Positions 55,830-64,000 of a stretch of 64,000 nt of DNA are shown here, in pieces (position 1 is the first letter of the stretch; each line of letters opens with the position of its first letter). The translations under genes were made by a program, and so were the position numbers. The stretch spans positions 932,318 to 996,317 of the forward strand of contig NZ_JABAIL010000003.1 of the NCBI RefSeq assembly GCF_012641475.1, written 5' to 3'. A model generated the notes under the pieces. It did not search any database. It had not been told where the DNA came from and was given only the letters and a program-made list of their open reading frames with translations. Source of the stretch: Flammeovirga agarivorans. GTDB lineage: Bacteria > Bacteroidota > Bacteroidia > Cytophagales > Flammeovirgaceae.

Positions 55830-57770
55830 ATGAAAAAAGTAATAGCACCTATTGCCATAATCTTAGGTTTAAATGCATGTAGTGAGATGGAAGAAACAAA
55901 AAACAATTTCAATAAAGTACAATTTGGTGATGCACAACCAAAAGGTTGGATATACGAGCAAATGCACCATGATTTAACGGATGGTTTTGTGGGGCATTTA
56001 GATGAAATGGTTCCCGATCTTATTATCGAAGATGATATCTATGGTAAAGACCGACTGACAAAAAAAGTGAAATCTAAAGATGTAGGTGCTGTAAATAGTG
56101 AAGGTGAATGGAATGTGCAGTTTCTATGGTGGAATTCAGAAACTCAATCTAATTGGTGGGATGGTTTTATCAGACATGCCTTACTCACTAAAGATAAAAA
56201 ATCAATTAACAAGGTCATCAACTATGTTGAAGGTAAGCTAGCCACTCAAGATCCTGATGGATATATCGGTGTATATGCTGATGACCTACGTTATGACCAT
56301 ACTACTGAAAATGGTGAATTATGGGCACAAGCCTCTTTATTTAGAGGTTTATTAGCTTATTATGAAGCAACAGATGATCAAAAAGTTTTGGATGCTATTA
56401 TCAAGGCCGTAGATGTAACTATGAAAGCGTACCCCATTGGTAATTCTACGCCATTTAAAACAGATAAACCTTTTGCAGGTGTAGGCCATGGTTTAACTTT
56501 TACAGATATCTGTGTTCAATTATTTGATATCACAGGTGACCAAAAGTATCTCGACTTTGCAAAATTTTTATTCGATGATTATAATCTTCATCAAATGGCG
56601 GAAGAGGACATTCTACTCAAAAACTTGAGTGATAAAAATTATCAATTCGAAGGGCATGGTGTACATACCTACGAACATTTGAGAAGTTTAGCTCTACTGG
56701 CTTTTACGACTCAAGAAGAAAAGTATAAACAAGGATATCAGCAATATTTAGAAAAGTTAGCGACGGTAACCTCGATTAGTGGTGGTCCAATTGGAGACGA
56801 ATGGGTTTTTGGCAGACATGCCAATGCAGACAGTACTGGTTATGAATACTGCTCCCTCCAAGAACTTCTAGACAGCTATGCCTTAATTAAAGCATATGAT
56901 CATAATGGTCGTTGGGGAGATAAAATGGAGTGGTTATTATTTAATGCTGCTCAAGGAGCTAGACATCCGGAGCATTCGTCTATTGCTTATTGCAAAAGCG
57001 ACAACTCCTATTCTATGTGTGGACACATTAATGCGAAGGAAGATCAACACTCTAAAGAAAATAGATATAAGTATTCACCAGTTCATAAAGACATTGCGGT
57101 ATGTTGTGCCCCAAATGCTGGTAGAATCTATCCTTACTATATCCAAAATATGTATTCCACCCAAGGTAATGTTCTTGCGGTTGATTTATATGGTCCAAGT
57201 CAGTTCACAACCCAAGTAAATAATGAAGATGTTGTCATAAAACAAATTACTGAATACCCTGCCAGTGATAAAATTCATCTACATGTGAATGGAAGTTCTG
57301 ATTTTACTCTTTCATTAAGAGTACCTACATGGGCAAAACATTTTACTATTAATGGTCAATCACAAAAAGTCGATGAAAGTGGTTATGTCAATATCCAAAA
57401 AGACGCTGGTGATCAGGTTTATGAGATTTCAATGGGCTTTGAAGCGGAGATTTCAAATGATAAACAACAAGGAAATTATGTTTCCTACGGTCCATTATTA
57501 TTTGCCTTACCGTTTGAAGGTAAAGCTGAAGTAGTGAAAACTTGGACTACGGAGAAATTCATTGATGAAAAGGTTGCCTATACTAATGATGCAAAAACAA
57601 CTCTTGAATTGGTAAAAAATTCTAAAATTGAAGTGATCAAAAAAGAGAATGAGGAAGATCCTTTTAAAAGCATTCAACTAAAAGTAAATTTCACTGATAA
57701 AAACGGAAATACTGTTAACGAATTTATGTTGCCACTAGGAGCAACTGTCTTAAGAAAATCTGTTTTTTAA
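55830..57770 (+). CDS. GH127-like beta-L-arabinofuranosidase-type glycosidase (lipoprotein)
   Basis: The 646-residue product has a lipoprotein signal ending in LGLNAC (Cys 17), then an (alpha/alpha)6 barrel and beta-sandwich of GH127. The unusual zinc-cysteine active site is intact: Glu 339 and Cys 341 in YEYCSLQEL, and the Cys pair 425-426 in AVCCAPNAGR. In the characterised enzyme HypBA1 the same E-x-C and C-C residues bind zinc, and one Cys is the nucleophile. Known substrates are beta-L-arabinofuranosides, but some marine GH127 enzymes act on 3,6-anhydro-D-galactose of carrageenan. The sulfatase next door makes the second worth testing. Confidence 0.85.
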   Translation: MKKVIAPIAIILGLNACSEMEETKNNFNKVQFGDAQPKGWIYEQMHHDLTDGFVGHLDEMVPDLIIEDDIYGKDRLTKKVKSKDVGAVNSEGEWNVQFLWWNSETQSNWWDGFIRHALLTKDKKSINKVINYVEGKLATQDPDGYIGVYADDLRYDHTTENGELWAQASLFRGLLAYYEATDDQKVLDAIIKAVDVTMKAYPIGNSTPFKTDKPFAGVGHGLTFTDICVQLFDITGDQKYLDFAKFLFDDYNLHQMAEEDILLKNLSDKNYQFEGHGVHTYEHLRSLALLAFTTQEEKYKQGYQQYLEKLATVTSISGGPIGDEWVFGRHANADSTGYEYCSLQELLDSYALIKAYDHNGRWGDKMEWLLFNAAQGARHPEHSSIAYCKSDNSYSMCGHINAKEDQHSKENRYKYSPVHKDIAVCCAPNAGRIYPYYIQNMYSTQGNVLAVDLYGPSQFTTQVNNEDVVIKQITEYPASDKIHLHVNGSSDFTLSLRVPTWAKHFTINGQSQKVDESGYVNIQKDAGDQVYEISMGFEAEISNDKQQGNYVSYGPLLFALPFEGKAEVVKTWTTEKFIDEKVAYTNDAKTTLELVKNSKIEVIKKENEEDPFKSIQLKVNFTDKNGNTVNEFMLPLGATVLRKSVF

Positions 57771-57814
57771 TTTTCCCCAACCATTATCATTATCATCAAC
57801 TGAACTCGCACATT

Positions 57815-59440
57815 ATGCAACTAAAAAAAGTAATAAGCAGTGTCTTATTAGGTAGTGTACTATTTTCATGTGGCAACCCTAAGAAAGGGATGGAAGATGT
57901 ACAGCCTCCAAATATTATTTACATCATGTCCGATGACCATGCCTATCAAGCCATCAGTGCCTATGACTCTACATTAATCCATACTCCTAACATTGATAGA
58001 ATTGCTAATGAAGGTATGCGGTTTGATCAAGCTTATGTTACAAATTCGATTTGTTCTCCAAGTAGAGCTGTAACATTGACTGGTAAAATGAGCCATCTTA
58101 ACTCGGTTAAAGATAATCTCGACATTTTTGATACCACACAGGTTACTTTACCTATGTATTTAAAGAAGGCGGGTTACGAGACTGCAATTATAGGAAAATG
58201 GCATTTAAAATCTACTCCTCAAGGTTTTGATCATTGGGAGGTATTACCCGACCAAGGTGATTACTACCAACCTGATTTTAGAACACCTAAAGGTATGATC
58301 CAAGAAGAAGGCTATGTTACTGATATCATCACTGACAAAGCCATCGATTACCTTGAAAAGAAAAAAGGAAAAGACGAACCCTTTATGTTAATGGTTCACC
58401 ACAAAGCCCCTCATAGAGAATGGATGGCTGCAATGGAACATTTAAATGCATTTCATGATGAAAAAATCAAAGAGCCTACCACTCTTTTTGATACTTATGA
58501 AGGAAGAGGAACAGCTGCAAAAGAAGCAGAAATGCGCATTTCTAATCATATGGGACTTACCAATGACAATAAAATCTCTCCAGACGTAAGAGACAAAACG
58601 AACCACTCTCCTTTTATGGGATGGTACGATTGGGCTTATAATAAAAACATCGATCGTATGACCGATGAGGAGAAAGAAAAATGGGAAGAAGTCTATGGCC
58701 CAATTAATAAAAACTTCCAAAAGATAAATCCCAAAGGCAAGAACCTTACGAGATGGAAATATCAACGCTATATGCAAGATTACCTTGGTACCCTTCTTAG
58801 TGTAGATGATAATATCGGACGTCTGTTAGACTATTTAGATGAGACAGGGTTATCAGAGAATACTATTGTAGTTTATACTTCAGATCAGGGTTTCTACTTA
58901 GGAGAACATGGTTGGTTTGATAAAAGATTTATGTATGAACAATCTTTTAGAACTCCTCTTATGATTAGATGGCCAGAACACATACAAGCGGGTGCTGTAA
59001 ATAAGGAATTAGTTCAAAATATTGACTATGCACCTACTTTTCTAGAAGCTGCAGGGGTTGATATTCCAGAAGAGATGCAAGGAGAATCATTACTTCCTTT
59101 ATTTGAAGATAAAACAGATAAATGGAGAGATGCTTTGTATTACCATTATTATGAATATCCAGGTATTCATGGTGTAAAAAGACATTATGGTATAAAAACC
59201 AAGCGTTACAAACTTATTCATTTCTATTATGATGTTGATGAATGGGAACTGTATGATCTAGATCAAGATCCTAATGAAATGAACAATGTGTATAATAGTC
59301 CTAAGTATGCTTCGGTTAAGATGTCCTTACATAAAAAGTTAGATCAGTTAAGAGAAGAATATTTAGATTCAGATGCTTTAACTCAACAAATGCTGAAAGC
59401 CGATTTAGAAAGGCTCAGAAAACTTGAAGAAAAAAAATAA
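57815..59440 (+). CDS. Formylglycine-dependent sulfatase (lipoprotein)
   Basis: The 541-residue product has a lipoprotein signal ending in LFSC (Cys 19). The type I sulfatase motif CSPSRAVTLTGK has Cys 80, the site of formylglycine, and Arg 84. Metal-binding Asp 40 and Asp 41 lie in MSDDH, with the second metal/acid region YTSDQGFYLGEHGWFDK. The C-terminal part (WELYDLDQDPNEMNN) is typical of the S1 family. It removes sulfate from a polysaccharide or oligosaccharide. It follows the GH127 gene after 44 bases and precedes a terminator, so the two form one operon. Confidence 0.93.
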   Translation: MQLKKVISSVLLGSVLFSCGNPKKGMEDVQPPNIIYIMSDDHAYQAISAYDSTLIHTPNIDRIANEGMRFDQAYVTNSICSPSRAVTLTGKMSHLNSVKDNLDIFDTTQVTLPMYLKKAGYETAIIGKWHLKSTPQGFDHWEVLPDQGDYYQPDFRTPKGMIQEEGYVTDIITDKAIDYLEKKKGKDEPFMLMVHHKAPHREWMAAMEHLNAFHDEKIKEPTTLFDTYEGRGTAAKEAEMRISNHMGLTNDNKISPDVRDKTNHSPFMGWYDWAYNKNIDRMTDEEKEKWEEVYGPINKNFQKINPKGKNLTRWKYQRYMQDYLGTLLSVDDNIGRLLDYLDETGLSENTIVVYTSDQGFYLGEHGWFDKRFMYEQSFRTPLMIRWPEHIQAGAVNKELVQNIDYAPTFLEAAGVDIPEEMQGESLLPLFEDKTDKWRDALYYHYYEYPGIHGVKRHYGIKTKRYKLIHFYYDVDEWELYDLDQDPNEMNNVYNSPKYASVKMSLHKKLDQLREEYLDSDALTQQMLKADLERLRKLEEKK

Positions 59441-59445
59441 TTATA

Positions 59446-59477
59446 ATCCCTACTGTTTTTAGAATAGTAGGGTTTTT
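59446..59477 (+). terminator. Intrinsic terminator after the sulfatase gene
   Basis: CCCTACT (59448-59454) pairs with AGTAGGG (59466-59472), followed by TTTTT. Confidence 0.85.
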
Positions 59478-59524
59478 ATTTGATCAATTGTTCTAGATTT
59501 GTATTGTATTTATCTAAAATAATA

Positions 59525-60082
59525 ATGGATCAGTTAGAAATAAAATTACTCCTTTCGGCTTTCACAATTGTTTCTGGTTTGATTATTCAAAGTATTACCT
59601 CGAAATACCTAAAGAAAATTACGGAAACGAAAGGCTTCTCAGAACATCGAAAAATATATGTAACAAACTTCTTCGGGTTATTGTATTTTATCCTTGGATT
59701 TATTCTAATGCTATTTATCTGGGATGTATCCTTAAAAGGGTTATCTGTATTTGTCACCTCTATATTTACAATCTTTGCTGTTGCGTTTGTTGCTCAATGG
59801 TCAATGCTTAGTAATATTACAGCATCATTGGTCTTGTTTTTTGCCTATCCATTCAAAATTGGAGATTATATTAGAATTCAAGATGGGGGTGAAAACTCTA
59901 TCGAAGGTGAGATTGTCAATATCACATTATTCAATATCCGTATTAAAGATGCCGATAATGTATATACATCCTACCCTAATAACTTGGCCATTCAAAAGCC
60001 GATAAAGAAAATGAAAAAGCCTTCAAAAAAGAAAGCTGTTATTCCCACAGAAGAGAATAAGACTGACGAAGAGTCTATTTAA
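59525..60082 (+). CDS. Short MscS-type mechanosensitive channel
   Basis: The 185-residue product starts at ATG 59525 (MDQLEIKLLLS). A reading from 59480 adds 15 residues lacking support. Two membrane helices precede the pore helix region (FTIFAVAFVAQWSMLSNITA), then the MscS beta domain (YPFKIGDYIRIQDGG). It ends soon after that domain with a basic tail (MKKPSKKK) and lacks the large C-terminal vestibule of standard MscS. It probably gates turgor relief, perhaps in a mixed oligomer. Confidence 0.75.
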   Translation: MDQLEIKLLLSAFTIVSGLIIQSITSKYLKKITETKGFSEHRKIYVTNFFGLLYFILGFILMLFIWDVSLKGLSVFVTSIFTIFAVAFVAQWSMLSNITASLVLFFAYPFKIGDYIRIQDGGENSIEGEIVNITLFNIRIKDADNVYTSYPNNLAIQKPIKKMKKPSKKKAVIPTEENKTDEESI

Positions 60083-60090
60083 AATATAGC

Positions 60091-60122
60091 AAACCGGTAA
60101 GCCAACACTTACCGGTTTTTTT
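60091..60122. terminator. Bidirectional intrinsic terminator
   Basis: AAACCGGTAAG (60091-60101) pairs with CTTACCGGTTT (60108-60118), followed by T. It lies between the MscS gene and the convergent amidinotransferase gene. Confidence 0.9.
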
Positions 60123-60127
60123 ATCAA

Positions 60128-61189
60128 CTAATTATTACGATAAATCGGTTGATAACTACAACGTAGACCTCCGCCGAAATAATTGGCTTTTCTAAACGAA
60201 GTTTCATACACCTTAATCCCCAACTTTCGTACTCTATTGCTGACCTCTGGGAAAGCATCTGACAGAATAACAGTATGTGGGTCTACTACCATACCATTAG
60301 TAGCCATTCTTTGAGCTTGCTGAGGAGAAACTTCCACCCATTTATACGACTTAAGTGATTCAGGTAAAGAATCAATATTTTCAAAATCATCATAACAGAT
60401 AATTCCTTGGTGATCGTTGATCAACATCATAGCACAGTCTAAGTGTAGCACATGCTTTTTCAACTTTATTGCATGTACTGTGTAATCACGTCCTAGTTCC
60501 TTTCTAAGCCATTCGATACCTTTCTCATTGGAAGCATTCCCTGATATACCTACATATACTTCTCTTCCATTGACAAACACATCCCCACCTTCTAAATAAG
60601 CGTTATCCTTATGGTATCCTGCTTTTAAAGGTGGCATATTTACTATATTACCATCATATTTTTTGGCAAGATCTAGAAGAATTCTTCTATAGTTGCCTGT
60701 TTCTTGTCTTCTTGATTCCGTATTCATATTGGCAACAATCATTTTATCACCTATAGTAATGATTGGATCTCTAGAGTAATTTTGAGTGGTCGTCATTGTT
60801 TCAAATTCAATAACTTCTGGACGTCTCACTTTTATACCTAATGATTTTACTAGTTCCACAAACTTTTCTTGTTCATCGAAATATTCCTGATCATCTTTTG
60901 GGTAAACATCTTCTATATTTTTATTCTCAAACTTTTTCATGTACTGAAAAGCACTATCAGATATATATGGAAAATGATTTCTTAGTGAAATATCAATCGC
61001 AGGTAATTGTAACGTTCCTGGTACCCATCTACCTATTACAACTTCTTTTAATTCTCCCCACTCATAGTTGTTTTGAATGGTATTTGACTTAAAGGATCTG
61101 TCTTTTAATTCTTCAGCTAAAATATTAAATGCCATTAATCCAACAGCAAAGAATAAGAACGCATAGATATACTTAGTCATTTTCTTCAT
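60128..61189 (-). CDS. Exported or membrane-anchored amidinotransferase/deiminase-fold enzyme
   Basis: The 353-residue product belongs to the guanidino-group-modifying superfamily (glycine amidinotransferase, DDAH, arginine deiminase). Catalytic residues are visible: Asp 141 in YSRDPIITIG, Glu 200 in YLEGGDVFV, His 249 in HVLHLDCAMM and Cys 344 in GGGLRCSYQP. The WGELKEVVIGRW start is usual for the fold. An added N-terminal segment, MTKYIYAFLFFAVGLMAFNI, is a signal or anchor helix, unusual because such enzymes are usually cytosolic. The substrate (arginine, methylarginine or a protein) is unknown. Confidence 0.85.
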   Translation of the reverse strand: MKKMTKYIYAFLFFAVGLMAFNILAEELKDRSFKSNTIQNNYEWGELKEVVIGRWVPGTLQLPAIDISLRNHFPYISDSAFQYMKKFENKNIEDVYPKDDQEYFDEQEKFVELVKSLGIKVRRPEVIEFETMTTTQNYSRDPIITIGDKMIVANMNTESRRQETGNYRRILLDLAKKYDGNIVNMPPLKAGYHKDNAYLEGGDVFVNGREVYVGISGNASNEKGIEWLRKELGRDYTVHAIKLKKHVLHLDCAMMLINDHQGIICYDDFENIDSLPESLKSYKWVEVSPQQAQRMATNGMVVDPHTVILSDAFPEVSNRVRKLGIKVYETSFRKANYFGGGLRCSYQPIYRNN

Positions 61190-61371
61190 AATACTTAGAT
61201 CTTTTGATGTTCATTAGTAGAAGGGAAAATAAAGTGAAAACCCCTATTCCATCTGAATATTTTTTTGGACTAATCTTTCTAATCATTGAGCCGATATTCC
61301 CAACGCTTAACCGAAATGAGGCCGACATTTGTACTATAAGATTTACTAAAGACATTACTCTTTCTAACACT

Positions 61372-61890
61372 ATGAAGATCCATAAAGAAATAACAATACA
61401 TGCTAATGCTGATAAAGTTTGGTCCGTTTTCGCAGATGACTTTCATAATGTAGGCAATTGGCTTACTCAGATTTCAGCCTCAAAAGCGTTAGAGCATCAA
61501 GCAATAACAGATGCACCTGTAAGTGGAAGAATTTGTGACATTACTTCTAAGCCTAATGGACCTCAGGCTATAGAAAAAATCACCTATTACAATGCCAATA
61601 ACTATCATTTTGAGTTTGATGTTACATTCAATAATACTCCAAGTGCGTTGCCCGTAGTAAAAAATCATGTGAAGGTAAAAATTGATATTATTGACTTGAA
61701 TACTTCTCGACTAACATGGGATAGTGATATTACTTTAAAGTTTTTAGGGAAATTAATTTCGCCATTAGTTAAAGTTGGTATATCAAAATCGTTTGATGAG
61801 CTATTGGATGACTTCCAATATTTTGTTGAAAATGACACTCCTCATCCTAGAAAGTTAGTCCAACTTGAGAAAAATAAACTTAGCGCTTAA
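61372..61890 (+). CDS. SRPBCC (START-like) domain protein
   Basis: The 172-residue product starts at ATG 61372 (MKIHKEITIHANADKVWSVF). The frame is open upstream to 61204, but that part has no family pattern and is probably leader. It is a helix-grip fold: opening beta strand with the VWSVFADDFHNVGNW loop, then DITSKPNGPQAIEKITYYNA, and a C-terminal amphipathic helix (ISKSFDELLDDFQYFV). Members bind lipids, hormones or other hydrophobic ligands. The AraC gene follows after 11 bases. Confidence 0.78.
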   Translation: MKIHKEITIHANADKVWSVFADDFHNVGNWLTQISASKALEHQAITDAPVSGRICDITSKPNGPQAIEKITYYNANNYHFEFDVTFNNTPSALPVVKNHVKVKIDIIDLNTSRLTWDSDITLKFLGKLISPLVKVGISKSFDELLDDFQYFVENDTPHPRKLVQLEKNKLSA

Positions 61891-61901
61891 ACTATACAAT
61901 T

Positions 61902-62762
61902 ATGATCGTCAATAGAGAACATTTTGATATTGGAGGAAAGGTTATCTTAGAAAAAGTGGCATTTCGTCCCCCTTTCAAAATTAGTACAGATATGGTAAAT
62001 GAAGCTTGTTTTCTTCATATTATCAAAGGAACCTCAAAATTATTTCTTCCCGAAAAAAACATAGATTTAAATGACTCTGATAGTCTATTTTTAAAATGCA
62101 GTACTTATATGAATGCTTGGCAAGAAAAAAAGGAAGATCAAGTCAATGAAGCATTGTTAGTACACATTTATCCTGAAATATTAGATAAAATATTTGATCA
62201 GCAGCTCCCTTCTTTTCTAAAGGGTAAGGAAGGTGTAAAACACTCTTCAGCAGAAAAGATAAAGATTTCTATTATGATTGAGAATTACATAGAAAGTCTT
62301 CTCTTTTATTTTAATCAACCTTCTATAGTGACAGAGGAACTTGTAGAAATTAAGGTAAAAGAATTGCTTCTTCTATTAGTAAATTCTCACTATTCTGACA
62401 ACCTAGAAGGGATCTTCAGTAATCTTTTCACCCCAAATGAATACAAATTTAAAGAATTAATAGATACACATCTTTTTGAAGATTTAAGCATTCAAGATTA
62501 TGCAGACATTGCTGGCATGAGCTTATCTACCTTTAAAAGGCGTTTTCAAATGATATATAAGATAAGTCCAAAAAAATATATTAATAACAGGAGGCTAGAA
62601 AAAGCAAAACAGCTTCTGCTAAATACTGAAGATAGAATCTCTGACATCGCTTATGATTGCGGTTTTAACGATGTAGGATACTTTTCAAAGACATTCAATT
62701 CGCATTTTAATTGCAGTCCCAGTTTTTATAGGAAAACTGAAGTACAAGCAGCATTCAATTAA
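61902..62762 (+). CDS. AraC-family regulator with ExsA-like N terminus
   Basis: The 286-residue product has an N-terminal part like ExsA (LHIIKGTSKLFLPEKN, LVEIKVKELLLLLVNSHYSD) and a C-terminal double helix-turn-helix (LSIQDYADIAGMSLSTFKRR, then RISDIAYDCGFNDVGYFSKT). It is cotranscribed with the SRPBCC gene, which it may control or whose ligand it may read. Confidence 0.88.
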   Translation: MIVNREHFDIGGKVILEKVAFRPPFKISTDMVNEACFLHIIKGTSKLFLPEKNIDLNDSDSLFLKCSTYMNAWQEKKEDQVNEALLVHIYPEILDKIFDQQLPSFLKGKEGVKHSSAEKIKISIMIENYIESLLFYFNQPSIVTEELVEIKVKELLLLLVNSHYSDNLEGIFSNLFTPNEYKFKELIDTHLFEDLSIQDYADIAGMSLSTFKRRFQMIYKISPKKYINNRRLEKAKQLLLNTEDRISDIAYDCGFNDVGYFSKTFNSHFNCSPSFYRKTEVQAAFN

Positions 62763-62790
62763 GATAAAAAACAACGAGTAGTAATTATAT

Positions 62791-62825
62791 ACATCTTTCA
62801 CAGCTTCTGAGAAAGATGTTTTTTT
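62791..62825 (+). terminator. Intrinsic terminator after the AraC gene
   Basis: ACATCTTTC (62791-62799) pairs with GAAAGATGT (62811-62819), followed by seven T. Confidence 0.88.
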
Positions 62826-62840
62826 GCTTTATAAAAAATA

Positions 62841-62930
62841 AAAGCTACCAATATGAAAGGTGAAGATCCTCTACATATTAATAGCTTTTTCTGTAATTCA
62901 TCGATTGATGGTATAAATATATGAATTACA
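62841..62930. repeat. Two inverted repeats in an intergenic region
   Basis: AAAGCTA (62841-62847) pairs with TAGCTTT (62882-62888), and an inner AATATG/CATATT adds to the stem. TGTAATTCAT (62892-62901) pairs with ATGAATTACA (62921-62930). No gene is seen between 62763 and 63091. The first is followed by TTTTT and may be another terminator; the second has a long loop and may be a protein site. Confidence 0.45.
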
Positions 62931-63011
62931 ATACTTTAATTATATTATTATTTAAAGATATTAAATCAATTTTTCATCACAAGAATATTTTTTTGAGTAA
63001 ACCTACATAAA

Positions 63012-63048
63012 TAAAAATAGGACTATTTCCTTTCGAAAACAGCCCTAT
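63012..63048 (-). terminator. Intrinsic terminator after the right-edge AI-2E family gene
   Basis: On the minus strand ATAGGGCTGTTT pairs with AAATAGTCCTAT through two G-U pairs, followed by TTTTT at 63016-63012. Confidence 0.8.
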
Positions 63049-63091
63049 CATGTTGTTTTTATGGTTATGAATATACTTTAATACATTTCAA

Positions 63092-64000
63092 TTACATTCC
63101 TTCTGTAAGTGCTTTTACAAATTTGTTCTCAGGGTAAAATTCCTTTAAGATTACTTTAATCACAGTATATACTGGGATAGCTGCAATTAAACCAACCACT
63201 CCGAAAAGAATACCAAAGACCATAATCACTAAGAAAATTTCTAATGGATGTGAGTTGACACTTTTTGAGAAAATAATTGGTTGTGAGAAGTTATTATCTA
63301 TAAATTGAACTCCGAAATATCCAATAAACACTTTCACTAATTCCGGTAGAATTCCTGTCTTAAATTCCATATCTAAGTGTTCTGACATGGCTAATATTGC
63401 CATAATGATGATACTGATTGCAGGACCTACATAAGGAATAATATTTAATACAGCACAGATAAATGCAATTACTGCGGCATTCTTCACACCTATAATTAAT
63501 AATGTAACCATATACATTACAAATAATAAGAAGCACTGAATAGCTAAGCCAATAAAATACCTTGAAAGAAGCGTTTTAATTTTCATCAATGAACTTTTAA
63601 AACCAGTTCTCGAATCTTGTGGTACGAAGGAAGTAAAAAAGGTGATAATGCTATCACTTTCTTTAATTAAGAAGAAACTAATAAATATGGTTGAGAATAA
63701 TCCCATACTAAAAGAACCAACTCCTTGTAAGATTCCATTAAATATTTGAGGAGAGTTTTTAAGTTTTTTCATAATTTCCTCACCAAGATGTAAACCTGAT
63801 AAGTCAATACCATATTCTTTTAATGCCACATTAATTTGGTTGAATGTAGACATGATATTTTGTTCAAAACTATCTAATTCCACCAATTTCAAATTTCTTG
63901 CTTCTTGAGTTATTAATGGGATAAATGAACTTAGAAAACCTAAAATTAATATTAAGAATAACGTGATTGTTGCGAACATCGCTAACGTATTAGACATGTT
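63092..64000 (-). CDS. AI-2E family transporter, start beyond the right edge
   Basis: At least 301 residues are visible. The ATG at 63997 lies within what is normally the second membrane helix of the family (LAMFATITLFLILILGFLSS). The first 60-70 residues are missing, and the frame stays open to base 64000, so the real start is outside the window. The later helices are typical: ICAVLNIIPYVGPAISIIIM, FIDNNFSQPIIFSKSVNSHP and GVVGLIAAIPVYTVIKVIL. It is a distant paralogue of the gene at 17787. Substrate is unknown. Confidence 0.85.
   Translation of the reverse strand, partial: NMSNTLAMFATITLFLILILGFLSSFIPLITQEARNLKLVELDSFEQNIMSTFNQINVALKEYGIDLSGLHLGEEIMKKLKNSPQIFNGILQGVGSFSMGLFSTIFISFFLIKESDSIITFFTSFVPQDSRTGFKSSLMKIKTLLSRYFIGLAIQCFLLFVMYMVTLLIIGVKNAAVIAFICAVLNIIPYVGPAISIIIMAILAMSEHLDMEFKTGILPELVKVFIGYFGVQFIDNNFSQPIIFSKSVNSHPLEIFLVIMVFGILFGVVGLIAAIPVYTVIKVILKEFYPENKFVKALTEGM

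Noticed and set aside
61204-61371. N-terminal extension of the SRPBCC protein
   Set aside because: The open frame has no family pattern, and the family's first strand starts at the internal ATG at 61372.

Overview
The window is chromosomal DNA of a member of the Bacteroidota, most likely a marine Cytophagales of the Flammeovirga type. The grounds are the strong AT richness, SusC/SusD/SusE-type glycan uptake genes, a membrane-bound DUF6377 regulator, many Bacteroidota-style lipoproteins, a giant secreted protein with a type IX secretion sorting domain, a sulfatase, and families largely restricted to this phylum (DUF3127, a DUF7935-like protein). The genus is inferred from gene content, not from a marker gene.

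Layout. 1-12.0 kb (minus strand): a polysaccharide utilisation locus with a membrane regulator, SusC, SusD, a SusE-like lipoprotein, a GH30 glycosidase and a secreted protein of at least seven starch-binding-like modules that runs off the left edge. 12.2-15.8 kb: a TolC/HlyD/ABC-2 permease export operon with no ATPase gene. 16-25.8 kb: housekeeping and small genes (DUF819, DinB, AI-2E family, DUF2490, DUF418, an SSB-like DUF3127 protein, glutaryl-CoA dehydrogenase, RluE-like pseudouridine synthase, aldo/keto reductase). 25.9-32.7 kb: a complete seven-gene TetR-regulated efflux operon (TolC, HlyD, two ATPases, two permeases). 33.4-34.3 kb: five tandem copies of an apparently undescribed small-RNA gene, each with a promoter-like block, a 5' hairpin, an invariant core and its own terminator. 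34.5-37.3 kb: an ECF sigma factor, gap and an M15 peptidase. 37.3-43.1 kb: a TIGR03032-type protein and the 1561-residue type IX cargo. 44.2-48.9 kb: four tandem paralogous lipoproteins, the last two identical in their mature parts. 49.5-53.2 kb: a divergent PP2C phosphatase beside an ECF sigma factor and a receptor-like Ser/Thr kinase with an extracellular sensor. 53.2-59.4 kb: a methyltransferase, a CDF-like transporter, and an AraC regulator divergent from a GH127 glycosidase and a sulfatase. 59.5-64 kb: a short MscS channel, an exported amidinotransferase-fold enzyme, an SRPBCC protein with an AraC regulator, and a second AI-2E family transporter cut by the right edge.

How the parts fit. 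The left locus binds, imports and hydrolyses a glucan-type polysaccharide under a membrane-spanning regulator. The GH127/sulfatase pair probably trims a sulfated marine glycan. Two tripartite exporters handle toxic or unknown substrates. The strongest candidates for undescribed biology are the five-copy small-RNA array, the sigma/kinase/phosphatase module, and the lipoprotein array undergoing gene conversion.
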